Positions 29,896 to 37,832 of a stretch of 60,223 nucleotides of DNA are shown here, one piece after another. The DNA comes from Chrysochromulina tobinii. Lineage: Eukaryota; Haptophyta; Prymnesiales; Chrysochromulinaceae. A program made the position numbers and the translations under genes. How positions within the stretch are numbered: the stretch's first letter is position 1; each line of letters begins with the position of its first letter. Location of the stretch: the NCBI GenBank assembly GCA_001275005.1, contig JWZX01003339.1, forward strand, positions 1-60,223, given 5' to 3'. The notes beneath the pieces were generated by a model. That model had not been told where the DNA came from. It did no database searches and worked only from the letters and a program-made list of their open reading frames with translations.

Positions 29896-30556
29896 GCGGG
29901 CGCGCAAATGCGCGCCGAGGTGAGCGTGGAGAGGGCAGGGAGGGGTGCTTGCATGCACTGGGTTCACCTACGGTAGTGCATGGGTGTGAGTACTCTCGGC
30001 CAGCCGCGCGATACAATGTCGACTGGAGAGCGAGCGTGCGTACGGCTTCACATAGCGAGGTGGCGTGCGGACATGGGAGATGCGCGAGATGATGTACATG
30101 TGAGTTCAGCATGTGAGTGTATGCCGGGCAGTGCTCAGTCTGTGAAGATGGAGTGTGATCTGCGTGCCATGCCCTGTGCGTGTGCGCGTGCCGTCCCTCG
30201 CCCATGTGATCGGTGGAACGCGGGCCTGGCGCACGGTTGCGTGTGGCAAGGTGCTGGGTCGCCGGGGGACGAACACGTGGCCATGCACGTGGGCTCGTGC
30301 GGTCTGGGTGTGGCGTCGGTGCGTGCGCGGTTCGCGTCCGGAGAGCTTACGGAGAGCATGTAGTTGTGTAGATATACGCACGATTTCTTGAGCTTCCGGC
30401 CGAGACGCGAGACGGCGCCGGGCATCAAGGGCCAAGGCCCGACCGGGAGGCCGGACGAGGCGGGGATAGCGGATTCGAAGCGATAGTACTAGTTTGTAGT
30501 TAGTACCCAACGCGTATCTGTAGAACATGTTTCGATGGCGCGGCGCACCATATCCC
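29896..30556. other. Convergent intergenic region
   Basis: The 3' flanks of Vps10 (plus) and the SAM-like protein (minus). It is rich in GTG/TGT dinucleotides. No open frame here has recognisable protein character. Confidence 0.5.
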
Positions 30557-31555
30557 TCATCCGCGCCACTCGTGCGTGACGCCATTCAATGTGGGGCCCC
30601 TGTCCCAGTGCGCGTGCTCTCCGTGCACCGTCAGCCGATTGCGCCCCATTCGAAGCACGTGGACGGATGAGATGTAAGCCGTCGAGGGCCGAAGCCGTTC
30701 CTTGTCTCCCTTGCTGCGGCCCCAGTTGACGAGCGGCTCCGCGGTCAAGTCGCTTCGCGGTCCATGTTCGGCCGAGCGGGCCCGCGTCGAGGCGGCACGA
30801 GCCACAGACTCACGGGTCATGGCCCAGTCACCTTCAGCCCGGCGGTCAGGCATTGCCTTCGGTCGTGGTACTCGGCGCTTTTGGTTGAGGAACTCGGTGA
30901 GAGCCTGCCGACGCCCAGGCAGCAAGCGCATCTGATCGAGAAGCGTCTCGAGCTGCGTGGCGCTCAGCCGTAGGAGCTGCTCGACCGTCGAGCAAGAGAA
31001 CTGCTCCACGAGCTTCGGTGTAAGGTGCGCGAGCCCTGCGTCCTCGAGCTCAGCCGCAATCGGCGGTGGCGAGCGCTTCCGAGGCGGCGTTGGCGCGGCG
31101 GAGATCCACGGACCTGGAGGCGGCTTGGAGACAGCTCCGCGAGCGGCCTTTGGGACTGGAGGCACTCTCAGGCCTTGCATGCGCCAGCCGTGCCTGTGCG
31201 TCGCCACCCCGCCATGTGCGTGTAAGCCAAAGTTCGGACCTGCCTTTATTGAGGTGTCCAATGTGAAAGTGTTTGTCGGATACAATTGTTCCAAAGCGTC
31301 AGACGGTAGCCCGGCAGCAGATATGAGCGGAGCTTGGTCGATGGGGCGTTGTGCGCGGCCGTCGAAGCGCATGGACGAGCTGGTCGGAGGGTGCTCCAGG
31401 TAGGAAGTGCGCGGCCTTGCGGCCACGGAGCGCACCGGCCGCGCCGAGATGCTCCGTGTGCCGCCCTTCACCCGGCGTCCAGGCACGACCGCTAGTGGGT
31501 TGCACGGCGGCTTCCAGGGACAAGTGTAGAATGGACTGGAAGGATCCGGACTCAT
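30557..31555 (-). CDS. Hypothetical protein with SAM-like helical segment
   Basis: 332 residues from an ATG. I do not recognise the family. The N-terminal half is basic and Pro-rich without clear domains. Residues 168-225 (AELEDAGLAHLTPKLVEQ, then STVEQLLRLSATQLETLL) form a helical pattern resembling a SAM domain or a helix-hairpin-helix, with LLPGRRQALTEFL in the position of the last SAM helix. The rest is Arg-rich and Pro-rich. Its 5' end is about 107 bp from the end of gamma-tubulin on the same strand. Confidence 0.6.
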   Translation of the reverse strand: MSPDPSSPFYTCPWKPPCNPLAVVPGRRVKGGTRSISARPVRSVAARPRTSYLEHPPTSSSMRFDGRAQRPIDQAPLISAAGLPSDALEQLYPTNTFTLDTSIKAGPNFGLHAHGGVATHRHGWRMQGLRVPPVPKAARGAVSKPPPGPWISAAPTPPRKRSPPPIAAELEDAGLAHLTPKLVEQFSCSTVEQLLRLSATQLETLLDQMRLLPGRRQALTEFLNQKRRVPRPKAMPDRRAEGDWAMTRESVARAASTRARSAEHGPRSDLTAEPLVNWGRSKGDKERLRPSTAYISSVHVLRMGRNRLTVHGEHAHWDRGPTLNGVTHEWRG

Positions 31556-31662
31556 GGACGGACGGTGGCCGCCTACCGCGCGGAGGTCAACAAAGAAAGA
31601 ACGGAAGGGAAGGTGTGAACCTGTGAAGGGGCTGTGAAGACGTAAAAAGTTCGGTACTACTA

Positions 31663-33263
31663 CTACTCATCGAAATGCTCCGCGTCGCGTCCAGGCATGC
31701 GAGTGTCGCCTCCGGTGGCGCCTCTGGGCGCGCGGTCACGCGGGTCGTCGGCGGAGGATGCGGCGGCGCGGTCGAGGCCCCAGTTGATGTAATCGACGCC
31801 CTCGGCGGCGCGGTACTCCTCGAACAGGTCCTGAGCGATCTCGCGCGCGTCGTCGAACTCAGACAGATCGTCTGCGAACATGGCCACCTTGCGGAAATTG
31901 TCAAGGAAGGCATCGCGCTTGCGCAGCTTGTCATACTGCTGGCAGATGCGCTGGAAGAGATCGCGGATGGAGGTGTGGTTAGCGAGCATGAGGCCCGAGA
32001 CACGGTGAGGCGTCTTGACGTACGGCGAGCGGCGCGAGAGCGCGACCTGGATCGAGGCGGGCCCCCACGGGATGAACGAGCACAGCTGGCGCTCGCGGAT
32101 GCGCTGCAGCGACTTGTGCACCTGTGTCGGGTCCACCTCCCCTTGGATGATGTCCAGGATGGAGATGTAGCAGCCTCGGTCCTTTCGTGTCGCACACGAG
32201 ACCATGATATTCTTCGTCTGCAGCAGCCGGCGCATCACGTCCATGACCGAGGTCTTGCGGACCGCGAGGGGTGCCGCGGCGCCGCCCTGTGCCGCCGCCG
32301 TGCTCGTCGGCCCGTCGAGCATCAGAGGCGTGTAGCCGGTCATGAGGAAGTGAAGGCGCGGGGTGGGAATGAGAGACGACATGAGGCCTACCAGGTCGTT
32401 GTTCATGTAGCCCGGGAAGCGGAGGGTGTTGGTGGACGCGGCCATGACGGTCGAGACGAGCGAGTTGATCTGTGCGATCGTCGCGCTGTCCGAGTGCAGC
32501 CGCTCCGTCGCGATGCGATTGAGCGCCGTGTTGTCCAGCACGACCACTGCGTCGGCATTCAGCGTGAGCCGCTTGAGCGTCAGCAGCGAGTTGTATGGCT
32601 GCACGACGACGTCGCCGCCGTCCTGGTTGTTGGGGAAGACCGAGTACGTCTGGATCAGCTTCTTCGGGAAGTGGTCGTTGATCGCCTCGAGCATCCGTGA
32701 GCCCATCCCCGAGCCGGTGCCGCCCGCAATCGAGTGCGTCATGATGAAGCCCTCGAGGCTCTCCGAGCCGTCGGCCTCGCGGTCGATCATGTCCATGATC
32801 TCCTCCTGCACCTGCCCGCCGATGTCATACCCGTTGGCCCAATTGTTGCCCGCGCCGCCGCCCTCGGGGTGCTGGTAGATGTTCTCTTGGTTGAAGAGCC
32901 GCGGCAACTCCGCCTGCACATGCGAGAGCACACGCGGCTCAAGGTCGATGAGCAGCGAACGCGGGATGTACTGCTGGTCGTCGGCCTGGTAGAAGAAGAC
33001 GTCCTTGCGATCGCCGCCGTGCGTCGCAAAGTCCTCGAGGATGCCATTCTTGCTGATGCCGTGCTCAAGGCACAGTTGCTTCCAGAACTCCATGCCGATC
33101 TGGTTGCCGCATTGGCCCACCTGCAGCGTGATGATCTCGCGCGGCTGCGGCGGTGCACGCGCGACGCAGCGGGCGAGGCGCGTGAGGTGGACGTGATCAG
33201 GACAGGAGGCTCGGCAGCCGAGGCGGCGGGGCGAGCTCCGCGGCGACTTCGCGCGCACACCAT
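31663..33263 (-). CDS. Gamma-tubulin (two exons; exon 1 is the ATG alone)
   Basis: Microtubule-nucleating tubulin of the gamma-tubulin ring complex at the spindle pole or basal body. It starts [17 protein letters not shown] and has [10 protein letters not shown] (residues 141-150), where gamma has Ala in place of the Gly of alpha and beta. [16 protein letters not shown]-like NTALNRIA and the [12 protein letters not shown] segment fit gamma. Family members start with M-PREI, and a CAG acceptor lies exactly before the CCG codon for Pro. Taking exon 2 as 31663-33144, intron 33145-33260 (116 bp, GTGTGC...CCGCAG) and exon 1 as ATG 33261-33263 restores that start, for 494 residues. The C-terminal tail is about 20-40 residues longer than usual and Arg/Asp-rich. 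It is head-to-head with the CENP-C-like gene. Confidence 0.95.
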
Positions 33264-33479
33264 TTGCCCGGGTCGCTCGCAACTCTTCACTTCCCGTCCA
33301 CGGTGTGAAGCAGACACGTTTTCGAAACTTCGATCGCGTCTTCGCTGTTCGGTGCCAGGGAAAATGAACATGGGGGGGGGTGGGCGGCACGAAAGTCATC
33401 TTTCGATCTCGCGCTCACGATGGCGCCCAGAAGTCGAGCACATTGAGCGCCTCCCCTCTGTTTTTCGAGTGGGGGTCAA
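33264..33479. promoter_or_regulatory. Putative bidirectional promoter, gamma-tubulin and CENP-C-like genes
   Basis: Only 216 bp separate the two start codons. It contains a poly-G run (33371-33380) and one copy of AGCACATTGAGCGCC (33438); a second copy lies 70 bp downstream within the start of the CENP-C-like frame (33508). The compact head-to-head arrangement suggests shared control, which is an inference. Confidence 0.45.
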
Positions 33480-35153
33480 ATGGCTGCTCTGCTCCCTCGC
33501 CGCCAGCACATTGAGCGCCGCCCGGGCACGGGTCGCGAGATGACGCGCCGCGTCTTCGCGATCAGGCTGCCCTCACCCGCGACACTCTTCGGCGGCAAGA
33601 AGGGCGCATCCACGAAGGCCCGACGCAGCCAGACCCGTGGCGATGCGATCGAGTCGATGGTTGACATCGACAGCTACTTCAAGCCCGCGCAGGCGACGAC
33701 GCCGGCGCCTGCTGCCCTTGACGCACCGGTCGCCAGCGCTTCGGCTGCTGTCGCCACGCCGCTATCCTCGGCAGCGGTCGACCCCCCGGTCGCTTCCTGC
33801 TCAAGAGACGCGCCGGCCGCCGGTGCCCCGACACCGCACTCACTCGCAGCCTTCCGTCGCAAGTCCAAGATTCCGCGCACACCAGCGGAATGCCAACGCC
33901 CGGCTGAGGAGCCGCGCTCGGGCGAGGTCGAAGCTCTCGATGAGATGGCCGACGAGCACGAGGACATGCCCGACCAGTACGACGAGGCGGTGGAGGAGGA
34001 GGAGGTGCAGCAGCAGCAGCCAGAACCGCAGCAGTCCCCTTACGGCGGCGAGCCGGCACAGGGCGCTGGGAGCAGCCGGATCGCGGGTGCAGCAGCGAAG
34101 CGCTTGTCGACCCACTCGATGGGTTGCTCGCCCATCGCCTCGCTTTGCGACGAGGAGGCGGCGGACGCCGAGGAGGCCGAACGGGCGCGCGAGGAAGCAG
34201 TGGCTGCGGCCGTAGCCTCTGCGGCGGAGGAGGCGGCGCGCGAGGCACGCGAGGCGGCGGAGGAGGAGCTCGAGGATGAGCGCGCGGCGCTGCGTCAGCG
34301 CGAGGAGGAGCTCGAGCGCGAGAAGGAGAGGTTGGAGGAGCGTGCACTCCAAGCGGAGGAGGAACTTGCGCGGCTGCGCGAGGAGAAGGAGGCCGCGCTC
34401 GAGGCGGCGCTCGTGACGGCCGAGGCGGCGGAGGCGGCGCGCCTCGCACGGCAGCAGGAGCAGGAGCAGGAGCACGATTTTGATGATCGTGATGACGGCT
34501 TCGGCGATCATGGCGACGGCTTTGACGAGCCGGACCGTGAGGACGATGCGCAGGACGACGCTCAGGACGACGCTCAGGACGACGCTCAGGACGACGCTCC
34601 GCCTCCGCCCGCCTGCCCGCCGCCGCCGCTTACGGCGGCGATGCCGCCCCCACCGCGCCGCGCACCGGCTGCCCGGGGCGGCGAGAGCAAGAAGCGGCGC
34701 AACGAGCTCGATCGCCTGAGCATGCCGCCGGCGGTCGTCGAGCGCCTGGCCGCTCAATTGGGCTCGCTCGACCAGGCGGGCGGCCGGTCGCGCCGGCAGC
34801 GCTTCCGTCCACTGGAGTACTGGAAGGGCGAGCGTGTCGTCTACGGCCGTCGTGCATCGGCCAAGTTTGAGGCCGTTGTTGACGTGCTGGTGGCCGCGCC
34901 CGAGCCCGAGCCCGCACCGAAGGCACGCAAGACGGCCGCTAAGGCGGCAGGTAAGACTACCGGTAAGACTGCCGAGGCTGAGGTCGTGGAGCGGCGAGCA
35001 CCCGAGCTCCGTGAAGCACCGTCTGTGGTCGTGAGTGGCGGCGAGAGTGGCGACGAGGATGGCGGGCTGACGGACGCGGAGGAGCGCGAGGCCGCCCGCA
35101 AGCGCGCCGCCTCTTACCGGATAGCAGGCAAGAAGAAGGCGCAGAAGGCGTGA
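33480..35153 (+). CDS. CENP-C-like inner kinetochore protein (CENP-C motif)
   Basis: 557 residues. The diagnostic part is residues 435-457, GRSRRQRFRPLEYWKGERV, which matches the CENP-C motif (basic/Arg cluster, PLEYW, GER) that in known CENP-C proteins binds the CENP-A nucleosome. The rest is disordered: an N-terminal region with MVDIDSYFKPA, a long charged coiled coil (about 224-330), a DDAQDDAQDDA tract coded by a short tandem repeat (34541-34600), and a Lys/Ala-rich tail. No cupin dimerisation domain follows the motif, as it does in yeast and animal proteins, so the C-terminus is short. The start is ATG 33480; a second in-frame ATG at 33540 (MTRRVFAIRLPSP) is a good alternative. It is divergent from gamma-tubulin. 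Confidence 0.78.
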   Translation: MAALLPRRQHIERRPGTGREMTRRVFAIRLPSPATLFGGKKGASTKARRSQTRGDAIESMVDIDSYFKPAQATTPAPAALDAPVASASAAVATPLSSAAVDPPVASCSRDAPAAGAPTPHSLAAFRRKSKIPRTPAECQRPAEEPRSGEVEALDEMADEHEDMPDQYDEAVEEEEVQQQQPEPQQSPYGGEPAQGAGSSRIAGAAAKRLSTHSMGCSPIASLCDEEAADAEEAERAREEAVAAAVASAAEEAAREAREAAEEELEDERAALRQREEELEREKERLEERALQAEEELARLREEKEAALEAALVTAEAAEAARLARQQEQEQEHDFDDRDDGFGDHGDGFDEPDREDDAQDDAQDDAQDDAQDDAPPPPACPPPPLTAAMPPPPRRAPAARGGESKKRRNELDRLSMPPAVVERLAAQLGSLDQAGGRSRRQRFRPLEYWKGERVVYGRRASAKFEAVVDVLVAAPEPEPAPKARKTAAKAAGKTTGKTAEAEVVERRAPELREAPSVVVSGGESGDEDGGLTDAEEREAARKRAASYRIAGKKKAQKA

Positions 35154-36086
35154 GGCGAGCGCCGTGATGAGCACCCGCTGACGGCGCTCGGGCACTCGCG
35201 CACGTATCTCGACTGTGTGTTTCGCGTGCCGCCGCCGGGTGGCTTCGTCGGGAGCGTCATGTCGAGCACCAGATGGGAAGGCGTGCTCGTCTCTCCTAAT
35301 CGGGGAGGGACTGGTTGGGATGGGAGGGAACGGGGCAGGGCCATCGGAGCGACGGTCCAGGGCGCTCGAGGTGCTCGACATGACGCTCATGGAGCTGCAT
35401 GACGCTCGACATGACGGTCCTGGGCGCTCGAGGCGGCGCTCCCGGGGGGCTCACATGAGCTGCATGGCGGCGGACACATGAGTACGGTGTAGCTACCCAC
35501 GGCGGAGGGCAGAGGCTGAGACTTGCGACGCTTGTGAGGGTGCCTGTGCGAGCCGACGCGAGATGCGAAGGCTCGAACGGATGCGAATGCGTCATGCGTG
35601 GCCGTGGAGTTTGAGAGTAGAGGTTTTACGTTGTTGTCGTGATATGTGTGGCGAGTGGGCGCGCGCCCCACACCTGAGCAGTACACGTGTTGTGATGATG
35701 CGAAGAGAAAGCGGTCGCCCGGATTTTGTGGATGCATCATGCTTTGCATAGCACGTATGCAGGAGGAGCTTGGAGATTATCTTCGTCATCATGATCATAC
35801 ATGTAACGCACGTACAGTAAGTCGCGCTTCTCTCTTTAATGTGCTGACCTATTTTCCTGTGGAAAGCCCAGCGAGACTCGTACAGTATGGAGGGTCGAAA
35901 CGGCGTCCCGTCGGTTCAAATTCACGTGACAAAGTCGCGAGGGGCTTGAAACAACCGAGAAAACACAAGCCCTCGAAGCAACCGAGAAAACACAAGCACT
36001 TTTTGTGCAGCTCGCAATCCCTAGCATACTTGGTGTTGGTGGCTCCTGCAGGCACGGCAGGGCGGTCGAGTTTCCGGGCGCTTCTG
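35154..36086. other. Intergenic with inverted and tandem short repeats
   Basis: No gene is supported. GCGTCATGTCGAGCACC (35254-35270) is the exact reverse complement of 35370-35386. CTCGACATGACG recurs once more near 35405. A 19-bp segment (CAACCGAGAAAACACAAGC) is repeated at about 35952 and 35979. An open frame continues upstream of the sirtuin ATG but has no protein-like character. Confidence 0.55.
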
Positions 36087-37601
36087 ATGGGTGCCCAACC
36101 TTCCAAGCCGACCGACGAGCAATGCGCCGAGCTCGAGGCGGTTAAGAGTGATGCCATCAAGCGCGCCGCCGCCGCTATCCGCCAAAGCGACGCCCTTCTC
36201 CTCATGACTGGTGCTGGATGGAGCGCTGACAGCGGCTTGGCAGTTTATGCAGATGTCGCCTGTATGCCGGCCTACCGCGAGCGTGGCCTGACATACCGGG
36301 ATCTCTGCGATCCAGGCTGGCTCGAAGACGAGCCTGCGCTCTTTCTGGGCTTCTGGGGTACTTGCTTCAACGACTACCGCAACACAGTGCCGCACGAAGG
36401 CTATCAGACCGTCGCCCGCTGGCGAGACCGATTCTTCCGGCATACGAGCGCCGCCGCGCGTCTTCGGGACGCCGCCGGCGCGCCGGGTGCCTTCTTTTCA
36501 TTCACCTCCAACGTCGATGCGCACGCGTATCAACACTTCTCGCCCTATGAGATTCGCGAGTGCCACGGCAACTCTGAGACCTGGCAGTGCGCCCACCGGC
36601 ATTGCCCTGGCCCGCCACCAGTGGCCGAGAGCGACGCGGCGGCCAACCTCGACCCGAAGGTTGTCAACTGCGCAGAACCGTTGCGTTGGGCAGCGCCGGC
36701 CAGCTTTCGATTCCGTGTGGACAAAGAGACAATGCTCGCGCCAGCCACAGGCGATCCGGCGGATCCCGCATCCCAGATCTCATCGGCCCAGGTCGCATCC
36801 TCCGAGATCTCGTCCACGTTGGGCGGCCCAAGCGAAGCGGGTGAGCTGAGCGACGTGGCGGCGCGGTCGTCGTCGGCGACGAAGGTCGCAAGGGCGTTTG
36901 CGACCAACTGGCCCAAGTGCATAGGCTGCGGCGGCGCGGCGAGACCCTCGATCCTCATGTTTCGCGATAGCCAGTGGCATGACGACGAGGAGCAATCCGA
37001 ACGATGGGAGACGTGGCGCAAGGCCTTAGTGGAGCTTGCACGCGAGCGGGGCGCCGACTTTCGACTCACCATTATCGAGGCGGGCGCGGGGGGCAATGTC
37101 ACGACCGTCCGTAACCTCTCCGAAGATGTGCTCACGGTGGTTCGCGAGGCAGGCGCGACGGCGACTCTCGTGCGCATCAACCCTGAGCTGCCGCTCGCCG
37201 ACCGGCTCGAGAACCAGCCCCACACCTTCTCGCTGCTCGCCAGAGGGCTTGACGCGGTGCGCGCCATCGATGCCGCAATGGAGCGGCAGCTCCGCGAGGG
37301 CGAGGATGCGTGCGCGGATGCGGACCTCACACCACCCGTGCTGTTGACCGTCAAGGCGGAAGAGGAACGGCCGGCGAGGCCGACGCGCACGGCAGCTGGG
37401 GAGACGGAATCGGAGGAGGAGGCGAAGGACGACGGGACGCATAGCCATAGGGATCCGTTCGAGAAGTGGGACCGGCTCAAGCTGAAGCTCGATGAGGGCA
37501 CGCGCAGCCTTGCGTTGCAGCTGCAGGGAATGCAAGGGCTAAGTGGCTCGGCCGACCCTCCCAGGATTGACCCGGTACCCATGCGCAGTGTGTATAGTTA
37601 G
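36087..37601 (+). CDS. Sirtuin (Sir2-like NAD-dependent deacylase) with N-myristoylation-like start
   Basis: NAD-dependent protein deacylase fold, 504 residues. NAD-binding GAGWSADSG (42-50), SNVD (141-144, in the place of QN-x-D), catalytic His160 in ECHGN, and zinc ligands Cys168/Cys173 and Cys278/Cys281 (CIGCGGAARPSILMF) are visible. The zinc module is interrupted by an insertion of about 100 residues that is Ser/Ala-rich. The first Cys pair is spaced by four residues (CAHRHC) instead of the usual two. The chosen start MGAQPSK fits an N-myristoylation signal (Gly2, Ser6, Lys7), suggesting membrane association; this is an inference. The long acidic C-terminal tail has no recognised domain. 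Substitutions in SNVD and GWSADSG place it in a divergent, protist-type subgroup. Confidence 0.85.
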   Translation: MGAQPSKPTDEQCAELEAVKSDAIKRAAAAIRQSDALLLMTGAGWSADSGLAVYADVACMPAYRERGLTYRDLCDPGWLEDEPALFLGFWGTCFNDYRNTVPHEGYQTVARWRDRFFRHTSAAARLRDAAGAPGAFFSFTSNVDAHAYQHFSPYEIRECHGNSETWQCAHRHCPGPPPVAESDAAANLDPKVVNCAEPLRWAAPASFRFRVDKETMLAPATGDPADPASQISSAQVASSEISSTLGGPSEAGELSDVAARSSSATKVARAFATNWPKCIGCGGAARPSILMFRDSQWHDDEEQSERWETWRKALVELARERGADFRLTIIEAGAGGNVTTVRNLSEDVLTVVREAGATATLVRINPELPLADRLENQPHTFSLLARGLDAVRAIDAAMERQLREGEDACADADLTPPVLLTVKAEEERPARPTRTAAGETESEEEAKDDGTHSHRDPFEKWDRLKLKLDEGTRSLALQLQGMQGLSGSADPPRIDPVPMRSVYS

Positions 37602-37832
37602 GGGTGTGACACCACGGGTGTGGGACGACACTTCAGGGCTCGATTTATCTATGTGTGTGCGCGGTCTGTGAATGTGAATACGGGTCCACAAATGATATGT
37701 ACGCGGTGTCGTATCGTAAGTGTTAGTGTGTCGTGAACTCCGTACGGGTGTCTGGTGTCGACTGGCGGTGAATGTAGCCTCGTCGTATGAACGAAGCATG
37801 ACGAAACGCGCGCACGAAACTTCAAAAAATTT
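37602..37832. repeat. Dispersed direct repeat, copy A, after the sirtuin stop
   Basis: The segment 37601-37691 (GGGGTGTGACAC ... GGGCTCGATTTAT ... TATGTGTGTGCGCG ... TGAATGTGAATAC ... GGGTCCACAA) recurs with gaps at 39933-40040, downstream of the next gene. Both copies lie shortly after a plus-strand stop codon. Confidence 0.75.

Noticed and set aside
33840-35390. 516-codon minus-strand frame antisense to the CENP-C-like gene
   Set aside because: It is a Leu/Arg-rich shadow; the sense strand carries the CENP-C motif.
35646-36086. 147-codon extension upstream of the sirtuin ATG
   Set aside because: It has no protein-like character, contains short tandem repeats, and begins with a non-ATG codon.
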